Positions 19,273 to 28,012 of a DNA stretch of 64,000 nt are shown here, one piece after another. A program made the translations under genes and the position numbers. The stretch spans positions 1-64,000 of the forward strand of contig WTZU01000004.1 in NCBI GenBank assembly GCA_009889625.1, in the 5' to 3' direction. The notes under the pieces are model-generated. The model was not told where the DNA came from and ran no database searches. It saw nothing but the letters and a program-made list of their open reading frames with translations. Each line of letters opens with the position of its first letter. Position 1 is the stretch's first letter. The DNA comes from Candidatus Hikarchaeia archaeon HikBin5. GTDB lineage: Archaea; Halobacteriota; Halobacteria; Halobacteriales; Hikarchaeaceae.

Positions 19273-20058
19273 ATGGCCAATCGTTGGAGGTTCATTCCAG
19301 AAGAATCTTGGGATGGGCCGATGAATATGGCTCTAGATGTAATCGCGGCAGAGACTGCACGAATAGAGGGTATCTCAACAATCAGAATTTATCGATGGAA
19401 GCCTAGTTCCCTTTCTATTGGATATTCTCAACAGAGCTCATCCGTTAACTGGGAATACTGCATAAAACAAAATATTCCTGTAATCCGGAGAAAAACAGGA
19501 GGTGGTGGAATTTTCCATGATTATGATGGTGATATCTCCTATTCAATAATTGCACCCGTATCTTCATTTTCTACAGATATCTCCGAATCATATCGTCAGA
19601 TGCTGAATCCGATTTTATCTACCTTTGAACAATTAGGCATTTCTGTAAAATTTGCAGACTCCAATAATCCTGGATTGTATTCTCCTTCTTGCTATCTTCG
19701 AAAAACAAATCCTGCTCACGATATAATGGCATCTGGAAAAAAAATAAGTGGAAATGCACAGAGAAGATCTAATGGCGTAGTCATTCAACATGGGTCTTTG
19801 ATCTACAATTATGATATTGATCATTTCCCCTTTCTATTTTCTAATTTTAATATCCCTCCTGAAACGATACAAAAACATATGACTTCTCTCTGTGAACAAT
19901 CAAAAGCAACTAGAAAGGATGTTATTTTGACCTTGGAAAATTCATTATTGGCTTGGTCTTCAGCAGAAAAAGGAACTTGGGGGTCCTCTGAACTCAACCA
20001 AGCAAAAAAAATAGCAAAAGAAGTATTCTGTTCCACTGATTGGACGCGGAGACTATAG
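19273..20058 (+). CDS. lplA: Lipoate-protein ligase A-type enzyme
   Basis: 261 residues from the ATG at 19273 (MANRWRF), the start expected for the family and placed 28 nt after a TTGATTTATT box; the longer frame overlaps the divergent regulator. Signature RRKTGGGGIFHD binds the lipoyl-adenylate and GKKISGNAQ carries the catalytic Lys. It attaches lipoate or octanoate to E2 or GcvH proteins. Archaeal LplA often needs a separate accessory domain (LplB); none is seen next door. Confidence 0.88.
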   Translation: MANRWRFIPEESWDGPMNMALDVIAAETARIEGISTIRIYRWKPSSLSIGYSQQSSSVNWEYCIKQNIPVIRRKTGGGGIFHDYDGDISYSIIAPVSSFSTDISESYRQMLNPILSTFEQLGISVKFADSNNPGLYSPSCYLRKTNPAHDIMASGKKISGNAQRRSNGVVIQHGSLIYNYDIDHFPFLFSNFNIPPETIQKHMTSLCEQSKATRKDVILTLENSLLAWSSAEKGTWGSSELNQAKKIAKEVFCSTDWTRRL

Positions 20059-20095
20059 GATAAAAGCATAAATCTATTGCATTCATTGATTCTTT

Positions 20096-21055
20096 ATGAA
20101 GTGCACCAAGTGTGATCAGAATGCAATTATTTTTACACCATATTCTGGATCTCATCTTTGCTCTGACCATTTCATCAATTCTGTAGAACGAAGGGTTCGT
20201 CATAGGATTCGAACCGATGGATTAATCAAAGGATCCACTGAAGATTCTCCTTCTAGATGGGTGATAGGGGTTTCTGGAGGAAAGGATTCTGCAGTATTGA
20301 CTCATATTTTGCATAATATGCTAGATAAGGACCCCCGTGTACAACTCATCGCACTAACGATAAACGAAGGAATTTCTGGTTATAGGGATGAAAGTATTGA
20401 AGTTTCCAAACAACTCACCAATTCGTTGGGAATTGCCCACAAAATTTTCAGCTATTCCGATGAGTTTGGAATAGATATGGACGAAGTAGTCCAAAAAAAC
20501 CCCTTGAAGCTTAATGCTTGCTCCTATTGTGGTGTTTTCCGAAGAAACCTTCTAGACCTCGGTGCAAATGAACTTAATGCAAATAAATTATTTACTGGAC
20601 ATAATCTCGACGATGAATCTCAAACTGCATTCATGAATTTCCTCTCTGGGGATGTGTCTAGGATAACAAAACATTTCGATGCTTCTTTGGCCCCTTTCCC
20701 ACAAAGAACAGAAACCGCATTCATCCCCCGGTCAAAACCACTTAGGGATATCCCCGAAAAAGAAGTGGCATTGTATGCCTATGTTAAAAATATTCCCTTC
20801 TATGATGGGGATTGTCCATATGCTGTGGATTCTTTTCGTGGAGAAGTGAGAAAATTAATTTTAGAGTTAGAAGATAACCACCCTGGAACTAGGCATTCTA
20901 TTATGGCGGGTTATGAGGAATTCGCCACTATTGCATCTTCTCATTACCAATCTAATAAAGAATCATCTCTGCAGCAATGTACAAAATGCGGGTCTCTTAC
21001 CACTCAAAAAATCTGTCAGAAATGCGTTTTCGTCGAAGCTGTTAAAGCTGTCTAA
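20096..21055 (+). CDS. ncsA: tRNA 2-thiouridine synthesis enzyme (TtuA/Ncs6 family)
   Basis: 319 residues. N-terminal zinc knuckle CTKC...C, PP-loop ATP motif SGGKDS (60-65), a central CSYCGVFRR cluster that supplies the catalytic cysteines/Fe-S site, and a C-terminal second zinc knuckle (CTKCG...CQKC). This is the full layout of the Ncs6/TtuA group, which adenylates U34 or U54 and inserts sulfur from a SAMP/ubiquitin-like carrier. It ends 4 nt into the convergent ftsZ2. No SAMP gene in view. Confidence 0.92.
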   Translation: MKCTKCDQNAIIFTPYSGSHLCSDHFINSVERRVRHRIRTDGLIKGSTEDSPSRWVIGVSGGKDSAVLTHILHNMLDKDPRVQLIALTINEGISGYRDESIEVSKQLTNSLGIAHKIFSYSDEFGIDMDEVVQKNPLKLNACSYCGVFRRNLLDLGANELNANKLFTGHNLDDESQTAFMNFLSGDVSRITKHFDASLAPFPQRTETAFIPRSKPLRDIPEKEVALYAYVKNIPFYDGDCPYAVDSFRGEVRKLILELEDNHPGTRHSIMAGYEEFATIASSHYQSNKESSLQQCTKCGSLTTQKICQKCVFVEAVKAV

Positions 21056-22182
21056 CGAATAACGTCTAGTCCATTCACTTGTTCTATCTCGCGTCTACCT
21101 CCATCGGACCAGCGGGAATCTCCATCCGCGAGACTTCTAATAGGTGCGCTTTGCATCCTCGACGATGGCCCTAATACTTGGGCACTCTGCACACCTGTCA
21201 TTATTGCCAATACACGAACCTTTCCTTTGTATTCTTCTTCCACTCTAGCCCCCCAAATGACATTTGCAGTTGGATCAAGACGTTCTGTAATATTGTCTGC
21301 AATGCCTTCTGCCTCTTTTAATGTCAAATCTGGCCCACCAGTTATGTGGACCAATGCTCCCGAAGCCCCTCGGTAATCTACATCTAGCAATGGGTGGTTC
21401 ATGGCGTCCCGAACAACTTCTTCTGTCTTGTTCTTATCTTGGGTCTCTCCAACTAACATTACCGCAACACCACCCGAAGACATGACCGCCGCCATATCTG
21501 CATAATCGAGATTGATTAGAGATGGTTGGGTTATTGTTTCAGATATGCCTTTCACAGTTTCTGCGATAATCTGATCCATTACTGAAAATGCCTTTCCAAT
21601 TGGTAAATTAGGCACATAGTCCAAAAGTCTATTATTGTCTAACACAATTATGGAATCTGCACTTTCTCGTAGTGCTTCTAGGCCCTCTTCTGCTTTAACG
21701 GTTCTAGCACGTTCTATATTGAATGGAGTGGATACCATCCCGATGACTATTGCACCTTGTTCTTTTGCAATTTTACAAACCACTGGTGCAGAACCGGTTC
21801 CAGTTCCGCCTCCCATACCTGCAGTTACAAAGACCAAGTCTGCTCCTCCTAGTACCTCCTTCACAGTTCCAGCAGCCATTTCTGTTGCACGTTCTCCCAT
21901 GGCTGGATCGCCACCCGCCCCTAGGCCACTCGTCAACGATTTACCTACAAGAATTTTAGTGTCGGCTTCTATCATTTTTAGGTGCTGTTTATCTGTATTT
22001 ATTGCAACAGTTTCTGCACCATGGATCCCTATATTATATAGTCGGTTGATGGTGTTGTTACCTGCACCTCCACACCCCACAACAACAATGCGTGGCTCTC
22101 CAAATTCGTCATCCCTGAGGGATGTTTTTTTCGCTCTTTCCTTTTCCTCATTTTGTAATGCTTCCTGAACAATATCTAACAT
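21052..22182 (-). CDS. ftsZ2: Cell division tubulin homologue FtsZ2
   Basis: 376 residues from ATG 22182, which lies 2 nt after the cdrS stop; the start at 22200 would overlap cdrS. Tubulin signature GGGTGTG at 124-130, nucleotide loop GCGGAGNN (37-44), and the T7 catalytic loop N-L-D-Y-A-D. The N-terminus MLDIVQEAL, the run [18 protein letters not shown] and pairing with cdrS identify the haloarchaeal FtsZ2 type, which drives constriction, rather than FtsZ1. The C-terminal tail after residue 345 is short and variable. Expected partner SepF is coded 4.3 kb downstream. Confidence 0.96.
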   Translation of the reverse strand: MLDIVQEALQNEEKERAKKTSLRDDEFGEPRIVVVGCGGAGNNTINRLYNIGIHGAETVAINTDKQHLKMIEADTKILVGKSLTSGLGAGGDPAMGERATEMAAGTVKEVLGGADLVFVTAGMGGGTGTGSAPVVCKIAKEQGAIVIGMVSTPFNIERARTVKAEEGLEALRESADSIIVLDNNRLLDYVPNLPIGKAFSVMDQIIAETVKGISETITQPSLINLDYADMAAVMSSGGVAVMLVGETQDKNKTEEVVRDAMNHPLLDVDYRGASGALVHITGGPDLTLKEAEGIADNITERLDPTANVIWGARVEEEYKGKVRVLAIMTGVQSAQVLGPSSRMQSAPIRSLADGDSRWSDGGRREIEQVNGLDVIR

Positions 22183-22184
22183 AA

Positions 22185-22361
22185 TTATACCCTCACCCAC
22201 GGCCTTGAATCGTTAAACTCATATGGCACTTCGTTCTCTCTCAACATTTCTCTAATGGCAGATCGAATTGCCTCACTTCTATTAGGAAATTCTCCTCTTT
22301 CGACCATCTGTTCAACTTCTGCTATCTGTTGCTTCGGAATTCTAAGTGTTATTCGTTCCAT
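22185..22361 (-). CDS. cdrS: Ribbon-helix-helix regulator CdrS
   Basis: A 58-residue frame starting [10 protein letters not shown]. It has the RHH pattern: an N-terminal beta strand (RITLRIP), then helices [14 protein letters not shown] and [14 protein letters not shown]. The size and place directly before ftsZ2 match CdrS of haloarchaea, which controls ftsZ2 and other division genes. The ATG is preceded on the transcript by an approx. 120-nt leader if the TATA box at 22504-22515 is used. RBS: GGGGAGA lies close upstream. Confidence 0.93.
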   Translation of the reverse strand: MERITLRIPKQQIAEVEQMVERGEFPNRSEAIRSAIREMLRENEVPYEFNDSRPWVRV

Positions 22362-22710
22362 TTTAGTTATTCTCCCCGTGTTTTGTAAGACGCTAAGTCA
22401 TCAGGTGTATGACGGTCCTCGGAAACACTGTAGGCGTTTTGTCCTACATTGTCTGCTATGAGGCACGTATTTGTCTTACGTGGGTGTACCTACTGGGACC
22501 AAGTATATAAATTTATCGCAAAATTGTAGTACAAATGCAAACTATTCTTGCAATTTTATCCTCATTTTTTATCTAAAATATAATCCATTTTCGGCATTAT
22601 AGTGTCAATTTTTTCATATTAATTCTTGAAAAAATACTTTATGTAATGTCTTACGCAAATTTATAATTTTCAACCAACTTCTATCTATTTGTATTACAAT
22701 ATGGAGAAAA
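22362..22710. promoter_or_regulatory. Promoter/leader region of cdrS-ftsZ2
   Basis: 349 nt without a gene. On the minus strand a TATA-like element TAAATTTATATA (22504-22515) predicts a start near 22483 and a leader of about 120 nt. The octamer/nonamer TGTCTTACG occurs at 22472-22480 and 22647-22655, and its reverse complement core GTAAGACG at 22385-22392. These repeated sites are candidates for CdrS or another regulator; that is inference. Nothing else is apparent. Confidence 0.5.
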
Positions 22711-22784
22711 TCCGGCTTCCCCGATTTGAACGGGGGACAAAGCGGTCTACAGCCGCCCACTCTACCAGGCTGAGTTAAAGCCGG
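22711..22784 (-). tRNA. tRNA-Tyr (GTA)
   Basis: 74 nt on the complement: acceptor CCGGCTT/AAGCCGG with C1:G72, the archaeal tyrosine identity pair, and discriminator A73. The anticodon loop is CTGTAGA (GTA) and the T-arm CCCCG TTCAAAT CGGGG. No intron is present, although tRNA-Tyr genes often have one in archaea. Confidence 0.95.
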
Positions 22785-22907
22785 ATATGCTCCACTATAG
22801 TGGTTTTTGCGATTTAACTATTGTCATAATGAAGTAAAGATCAGGAGGGCGGACCACAATTCTCAACCGCAAATGATAAACGCAAAACAGCAGTAACCGT
22901 GATTGGT

Positions 22908-22992
22908 GCCAAGTTAGCCTAGCCCGGCCAAGGCGGTCGCCTCGAAAGCGACTGTCCAATAGGACACGGGAGTTCAAATCTCTCACTTGGCG
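22908..22992 (+). tRNA. tRNA-Ser (CGA)
   Basis: 85 nt with acceptor GCCAAGT/ACTTGGC, anticodon stem GTCGC/GCGAC and loop CTCGAAA (CGA), and the long class II variable arm TGTCC...GGACA typical of serine tRNA. Discriminator G. CCA is not encoded. A GATAAACG box about 30 nt upstream fits a TATA element. Confidence 0.95.
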
Positions 22993-23100
22993 TTTTTAAA
23001 TTTACAACATTTTGTGCCAATCCATTTCCCATCCCGAAGTATTATGTAATCCACCTCCTTATATTTATACAACAAATTATCTCTTCAATTTTATTTAACT

Positions 23101-24318
23101 ATGTCTCCTTTTTTCACTTTAAAAAATTTAAGTTCGGAGATCCAAACCCTCCGAAGTGATAAAAGAAGCAGAGTTCTACTATCTGTGGCTCTTGGCTGGT
23201 TTCTAGTTTTGGGAATGCGATTGGTCATCCCTGTGATCTTGCCTGGAGTTATCGAAGAATATGATTTATCTTTAACTGCGGCCGGGGGTGCACTCACTCT
23301 ACTGTGGATTGCCTATTCCATCGTACAGTTCCCTGCTGGCATTTTCACAGACAATTTTGGCGAACGGAAAATTCTAACTATGAGCATTTTCATCGGAACA
23401 ATTGGGGTTTTTCTCTTTTCACTTTCCATTAATTTTAATTTTTTCTTATTTGCTTGTATAATATTTGGCCTCGGATCTGGACTTTTTGGAACTCCTCGTG
23501 TAACTGCCCTCTCTAAATTATATCCTGAAAATGATGGGACCGTTCTAGGCTTTACTTTTTCTGCAGGCAATTTTGGATCTGCAGTATTGCCCTTTATTGC
23601 CGGAATTTTTGCCACATACCTTGGATGGAGATTTGGATTCATTTTCTGCATCCCCATTTTTATAATAACTATTTTGCTACTCTGGAAATCTCCGTTTAAA
23701 CCACCTTCTTCATCAACTTGGGGGCGTTCTGATTTCTATAAAAATATTCGGCTATTCATACGTGGACTTTCCAAAAAAGATGTTTTATTAGTGAGCAATG
23801 CTACTCTTTTATCCGTTTTTACATTTCAAGGATTCACATCATTCTTCCCCTTATTTCTAATCACTATGAAAAGTACTAGTGTTACAATGGCAACAACTCT
23901 TTTCTCTGTATTTTTCATTGTTGGGTCCATATCCCAACCCATTTCTGGAATTCTGTCCGATAAATATGGTGAAAGGCGCATATTACTCTATCTCGCAGCG
24001 TTACATACAATTTGCCTCTTTGCTTTGCCATTTGTACATGGTCTTATCCCTCTAATTTTCCTCTCCATCCTCCTTGGAACTCGAGCAGGACTAGCGCCCG
24101 TAAATAATGCCTATCTTGCTTCTTCAATACCCCCAAAAGTACAAGGATCCGGTTTGGGTTTCCTTCGATCTATCTTCATTGGAATAGGTGCATTTGCCTC
24201 CTTTATTGTGGGATTTCTAGCAGATAATTATTCATTCGATATAGCATTTATATTCTTGGGTTTTCTGTTCTTTATAGCCACCATTTGTTATCTTTTCCTC
24301 CCACCATCCCGGGAATAA
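23101..24318 (+). CDS. Major facilitator superfamily transporter
   Basis: 405 residues with twelve hydrophobic segments in two halves. The loop 2-3 motif appears as GIFTDNFGERKIL and the equivalent in the second half as GILSDKYGERRIL, both matching the MFS G-x-x-x-D-R/K-x-G-R-R signature. Substrate unknown; the fold fits a drug/organic-anion exporter or sugar-acid/nitrate-type importer. A TATTTATAC box is about 35 nt upstream. It converges on the RNase gene. Confidence 0.9.
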   Translation: MSPFFTLKNLSSEIQTLRSDKRSRVLLSVALGWFLVLGMRLVIPVILPGVIEEYDLSLTAAGGALTLLWIAYSIVQFPAGIFTDNFGERKILTMSIFIGTIGVFLFSLSINFNFFLFACIIFGLGSGLFGTPRVTALSKLYPENDGTVLGFTFSAGNFGSAVLPFIAGIFATYLGWRFGFIFCIPIFIITILLLWKSPFKPPSSSTWGRSDFYKNIRLFIRGLSKKDVLLVSNATLLSVFTFQGFTSFFPLFLITMKSTSVTMATTLFSVFFIVGSISQPISGILSDKYGERRILLYLAALHTICLFALPFVHGLIPLIFLSILLGTRAGLAPVNNAYLASSIPPKVQGSGLGFLRSIFIGIGAFASFIVGFLADNYSFDIAFIFLGFLFFIATICYLFLPPSRE

Positions 24319-24325
24319 CTTTTCC

Positions 24326-25594
24326 TTATATCTCTAAGACTTCTACACCTCTGCTTCTAACTTCTACTGGATCCAATCTCGCCTCTCGTAAAATTTGATC
24401 ATATTCTCTTTCGCACCTCTCTGATACCTTCTGTCGTTCTTGCGCCCGTTTACACAAACCATCTAAATTATTGGGTATCTCTTTAGTATGGACTATCCAA
24501 TGATTTACCAAATCGCTCATCCTCCGAATAGGGGATGTAAAGTGGCCGTATACATCAAAATTTAGTGCGTGGTGCCCTCCGAATGGATCTGGCATATACA
24601 TAGCTCGGGGCATTACTCTTAATACTGCCCTTCTTATCTTTTCAATTTGACGCCCATCTGCCGATTCTATGGCACTATTCACGGCCATTCTAGGATCTTC
24701 CAAAGTAGAAGATGGTATCTGCACTCCCTCTAATTTTTGTATCTCTTGCAATGCAGAATCCCATTCTCTCGGGGTGGGTTGAGGATGAACTCTATACATA
24801 GCTTCTACTCCTCGGTTCCACATCAATTCATGAGTTACTGCTTTGTTTGCTTTAAGCATGCATTCTTCAACTATCATGTGGGATCTATCGCGATTTTGGT
24901 TAAGAACTAGCGATCCATCCTCTTTCCTCTGTCTCTGCAACCTTTCTGTCACTTCACAAATCTTCATACATTCTTCATGTAGTGGCAGGTCTGGATCTTC
25001 TAATCTTTTTTCACATTCTCTATATGTCAACCTTTCATCAGACCTAATCACTGCCTTATAGATATCTATTGATTCATAACTTAGACTATCCTTGTTAATG
25101 TACATCTCTACTGCATGTGCTAACCTATCTTCACCAGGGACTAGAGAACAAACATCTTCTGCTAGATATCTAGGTAACATGTGTATTGTATGCCCTGACA
25201 AATATGTTGAATTTCCACGTTCCATCGCAAATTCCCATGTTTTTGTACCTGGGGCAACATAGTGGGTTACGTCGGCTATGTAGACCCAAATTCTATATCC
25301 GTTCTCATCTATCTCCACACTAAGAGCATCGTCAAAATCTTGCGCACTATATGGATCTGTTGTCCAAGTGATGAGCTCTCTGAGGTCTTTTCTATTTTCA
25401 AGCTCAAGTTCTATTTCTCGCTTATTATTCCCTGCCCATCCTTTTGATTCTTCAATAACATCTTCTGGAAATTCATCCCTTATGCCGAATTTCTCCAATA
25501 GTGATTCTCTTTTCTCAGTTACTTCCTTATAAACCTCTTCTGAGATGCAAATCGGCTTTTCATCTATGGGATTTTCCTTTTCATTCTCCTTCAT
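24326..25594 (-). CDS. RNase II/R family exoribonuclease (RNB domain)
   Basis: 422 residues, much shorter than bacterial RNase R, with the RNB domain only and no visible cold-shock or S1 domains. The catalytic cluster TTDPYSAQDFDDA supplies D80, D86, D88 and D89, the metal-binding Asp set of RNase II. IADVTHYV and the TSPIRRMSDL segment are also typical. Such short RNB proteins occur in haloarchaea, where RNase R replaces part of the exosome function. It is divergent from the PUA gene with only a 47-nt gap. Confidence 0.92.
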   Translation of the reverse strand: MKENEKENPIDEKPICISEEVYKEVTEKRESLLEKFGIRDEFPEDVIEESKGWAGNNKREIELELENRKDLRELITWTTDPYSAQDFDDALSVEIDENGYRIWVYIADVTHYVAPGTKTWEFAMERGNSTYLSGHTIHMLPRYLAEDVCSLVPGEDRLAHAVEMYINKDSLSYESIDIYKAVIRSDERLTYRECEKRLEDPDLPLHEECMKICEVTERLQRQRKEDGSLVLNQNRDRSHMIVEECMLKANKAVTHELMWNRGVEAMYRVHPQPTPREWDSALQEIQKLEGVQIPSSTLEDPRMAVNSAIESADGRQIEKIRRAVLRVMPRAMYMPDPFGGHHALNFDVYGHFTSPIRRMSDLVNHWIVHTKEIPNNLDGLCKRAQERQKVSERCEREYDQILREARLDPVEVRSRGVEVLEI

Positions 25595-25604
25595 ATTTTA
25601 TATC

Positions 25605-25617
25605 ATAAATTTTAAAG
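25605..25617. promoter_or_regulatory. Shared AT-rich core between divergent genes
   Basis: ATAAATTTTAAAG is centred about 30 nt before the PUA gene ATG and about 18 nt before the RNase ATG on the other strand. With only 47 nt between the two start codons, this one element probably serves the PUA gene, and may serve both. Confidence 0.4.
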
Positions 25618-25641
25618 CTCCCCTCCGATTTATTTTTTTCC

Positions 25642-26118
25642 ATGCAGGTTATTTCCCGCCACAACCTCCGAAACGATTCGATACGCGAATTCAAGTCTTC
25701 AATATCTTCTTATTTTGATGTCGAATTGCCAGGATCAAAATATGAACTCGTTGAATTGTCTCACCCCCTCATTGATATTGTACTTATTGACAAAAACCCT
25801 CTTGCATGCTATATTGACGGCTTCCCTTCCCTTACTATAAAAGGTGCAAATATTTCCCCCCCTTCTAACAAAATAGTTTGCGTAGATAAAGGGGCAATCA
25901 AATTCGTATCCAATGGTGCAGATATTATGAAACCCGGGATCACGCGGGCCGATTCCTCTATAGAGTCCGGGGACCTCGTAATCGTAACAGAAGAAGTCCA
26001 TGGAAAAGCTCTTTGTGTGGGTAGGTCACTCAAGCCTTACGAATCCCTCCTTGGGAATTCAGGAAAAGCAGTAGAATCGATACACTATGTCGGCGACGAA
26101 TTATATCATTTCTTCTAA
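25642..26118 (+). CDS. PUA-domain RNA-binding protein (MCT-1/Tma20-like)
   Basis: 158 residues: an N-terminal domain (about 1-75) like DUF1947, then a PUA domain (about 80-158) starting VDKGAIKFVSNGADIMKPGI and ending with a G-K-A-V-E strand. This two-domain layout matches archaeal relatives of eukaryotic MCT-1/Tma20, linked to translation initiation or recycling. Function in archaea is not settled. Confidence 0.88.
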   Translation: MQVISRHNLRNDSIREFKSSISSYFDVELPGSKYELVELSHPLIDIVLIDKNPLACYIDGFPSLTIKGANISPPSNKIVCVDKGAIKFVSNGADIMKPGITRADSSIESGDLVIVTEEVHGKALCVGRSLKPYESLLGNSGKAVESIHYVGDELYHFF

Positions 26119-26124
26119 TTATGT

Positions 26125-26334
26125 CTATGCTCCTCCTTCTTCCCCTTCGATATCATATCGCATATCTCCCTCATATATGTAAGTCACATCTTCCAGTTCA
26201 TCTAGTGTTTTCACATGAGAATCATCACAATGTGGCTTTCCCTTTGATAATCCACACATGCAAATCAAGACTGAGTCCTCACTAGCCGGTAATTTAACTG
26301 GTCCTTTCTCTTCATGTATAACAAATCTTGCCAT
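26125..26334 (-). CDS. CDGSH-type iron-sulfur protein
   Basis: 69 residues from MARFVIH. The cluster motif reads CMCGLSKGKPHCDDSH: three Cys and one His with CDGSH spacing, the ligands of a 2Fe-2S cluster, but Gly of CDGSH is Asp. I chose the inner ATG since the preceding residues are Lys/Asn/Arg-rich and lie in an AT-rich promoter-like stretch. Role probably redox or Fe-S transfer; no partner nearby. It converges on the PUA gene. Confidence 0.85.
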   Translation of the reverse strand: MARFVIHEEKGPVKLPASEDSVLICMCGLSKGKPHCDDSHVKTLDELEDVTYIYEGDMRYDIEGEEGGA

Positions 26335-26494
26335 ACTTCTATTTCTATTTTTAAAATTTAAAAACATTACAATTCAACTCTCCTTCATCCTCTCTATTTT
26401 CCGTTCTGGCCATTAAAATTCTATATCTGGGTGCCCATTTTCGAAGGAAAATCCGGCCGTAAGAACTATGCCCTCTCCTGCGCTCTATCCACAT

Positions 26495-26848
26495 ATGGGA
26501 ATTGTGGATAAATTTCTGAGTGGTGGAAAACGAACCATCCAAGATTATATATCTCTAGATAGTGATGATATTGAGAAAACAACAGCAGAAGCATTTCAAG
26601 TCCATATTGCTGAAATTTATGATATAGAAGATGTCATCGCAGTCAAAGACAAAATCTACGATGGGGATCTAGTTATTGCCGATATAACTCGTCTAAGAAC
26701 TAAGGATTCTGTCATGAATCGAATCACAACCGAACTAAACCAAGTGGCACAAGAAGTTGGTGGGGATATAGTTCTAAGCGGGGATGATCAAATAATAGCT
26801 GCACCTGCTGGAGTCGCAATCAACCGTGAGAAAATCGGACGGAAATAA
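26495..26848 (+). CDS. sepF: Cell division protein SepF
   Basis: 117 residues from the ATG at 26495; MGIVDKFLSGG is the amphipathic membrane-anchor helix expected at the N-terminus, while a start at 26468 would put nine extra residues before it. The SepF core (DLVIADITRL...IVLSGDDQIIAAP) follows. In haloarchaea SepF tethers FtsZ2 to the membrane. It is divergent from the CDGSH gene and converges on the DUF5611 gene. Confidence 0.9.
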   Translation: MGIVDKFLSGGKRTIQDYISLDSDDIEKTTAEAFQVHIAEIYDIEDVIAVKDKIYDGDLVIADITRLRTKDSVMNRITTELNQVAQEVGGDIVLSGDDQIIAAPAGVAINREKIGRK

Positions 26849-26875
26849 TTTCTAAACCAGACTACTTTTCTTATC

Positions 26876-27241
26876 TTATTCAACTTCTCGTTTCATTGCT
26901 GCTCGACGCGCTTTCGAATCCTTTCCAGTTGCTTTTAATAAAAATTCATTTTTCACAGAAACGGCATCTCCTGCTAGTTCTATGTGCCCACTTGCAATGA
27001 TTTCTGCTATTGGGAGCTCTTCAAAATCCACAATAAGCGTATCTTTCTTACCTGGATATTTCCCCGCACCAATACTCACCTTCTTGAATATTGGGTTAGT
27101 TGGAGATTCCACTACGTATAATTCTTGACCATCTCTATTTTCTGTACTTGTTATTGGGCCAAAATATCCTTCAATCGATTCTTTAAGATCTGCTATTCTT
27201 TCCTCTAACGTGGTTCCTCTTTTAATTTCATATTCTTTCAT
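26876..27241 (-). CDS. DUF5611-like protein
   Basis: 121 residues. The start MKEYEIKRG, the segment YFGPIT and the C-terminal NEFLLKATGKDSKARRAAMKR match a small family I recall from haloarchaea as DUF5611. Function unknown. It is 12 nt downstream of the zinc-ribbon gene and likely cotranscribed with it. Confidence 0.85.
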   Translation of the reverse strand: MKEYEIKRGTTLEERIADLKESIEGYFGPITSTENRDGQELYVVESPTNPIFKKVSIGAGKYPGKKDTLIVDFEELPIAEIIASGHIELAGDAVSVKNEFLLKATGKDSKARRAAMKREVE

Positions 27242-27253
27242 TTTATAATTCTC

Positions 27254-27964
27254 CTATCTTTTTCTAGATCTTCTATCAATCAATTCTTCATCAATATATC
27301 CTTTCCTGCATGCTGGACAAATATCTCCTTTCCTCAACGCAGATTCATATACGGGAGTCTGGTATTCACATTCTTTGCACACATAGGCAGTCTGGGTATC
27401 TTTCTTCCTCCTGCCTCGGGCACTCTCTGACTCCTCAGCTTCATCTTCATCCCCTTCCGATCCGATATCATTTTCCAATCCAATGTCTTCTCGCTCTGGA
27501 AACTCAACAACATTTTCATTATTCTCTTCTTCTTCCTTCAAAGATTTAGGAATTAAACCCCCTCCAAATTCCATATTTTCAACAAATGATTCTGGTATGT
27601 TGGCACTGAAACCTTCGTCTTCACCTGTTGCTTCGGGCCATTCCACTACCTCTTCATCGACCCATTCTATTGTATTCTCTTTATCAGTATCTTCTGAATT
27701 TTCTTCAGATTCTTCTATGGGTTGGTTTTCCATATTTTCCATTATTGGTTCAACAATTGGTTCGGCATTTTCCATCTCTGGCTCGGCAGCAATTTCTGAC
27801 CCAACACTAATTTCTTTATATTCACTTAGTATCCGAACTTCATCACATCTATAACATTTCTTGTATTCGATAATTGTTGTAACCATTTCTCCCCCTTGCT
27901 CATTTTTTTCCTCAGATCTTTGAATGCCGCTATACGAATGACCAAAGATACATAAAATGCCCAT
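27254..27964 (-). CDS. Double zinc-ribbon protein with acidic linker
   Basis: 236 residues. The N-terminus MGILCIFGH and CYRCDE form one metal-binding region; residues 65-190 are a Glu-rich low-complexity linker; the C-terminus has CKEC and CPAC, a second ribbon. This two-ribbon layout with acidic middle resembles a haloarchaeal family (DUF7093 from memory). It may bind nucleic acid or protein partners; not known. It lies between sepF/DUF5611 and geranylgeranyl reductase/uvrA, as in haloarchaeal gene neighbourhoods. Confidence 0.8.
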   Translation of the reverse strand: MGILCIFGHSYSGIQRSEEKNEQGGEMVTTIIEYKKCYRCDEVRILSEYKEISVGSEIAAEPEMENAEPIVEPIMENMENQPIEESEENSEDTDKENTIEWVDEEVVEWPEATGEDEGFSANIPESFVENMEFGGGLIPKSLKEEEENNENVVEFPEREDIGLENDIGSEGDEDEAEESESARGRRKKDTQTAYVCKECEYQTPVYESALRKGDICPACRKGYIDEELIDRRSRKR

Positions 27965-28012
27965 TAAATTACTAGACGCTTCCCTCTACTAAAAACCCTA
28001 TCTTTTATCATT

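Noticed and set aside
20202-20220. A T-loop-like GATTCGAACC
   Set aside because: Inside ncsA coding sequence; no cloverleaf can be formed.
21635-22168. Long open frame antisense to ftsZ2
   Set aside because: Shadow of ftsZ2 codon use; no start context or family match.
27483-27854. Ser/Thr-rich frames opposite the acidic zinc-ribbon gene
   Set aside because: Antisense reading of Glu-rich codons gives false Ser/Phe-rich frames.
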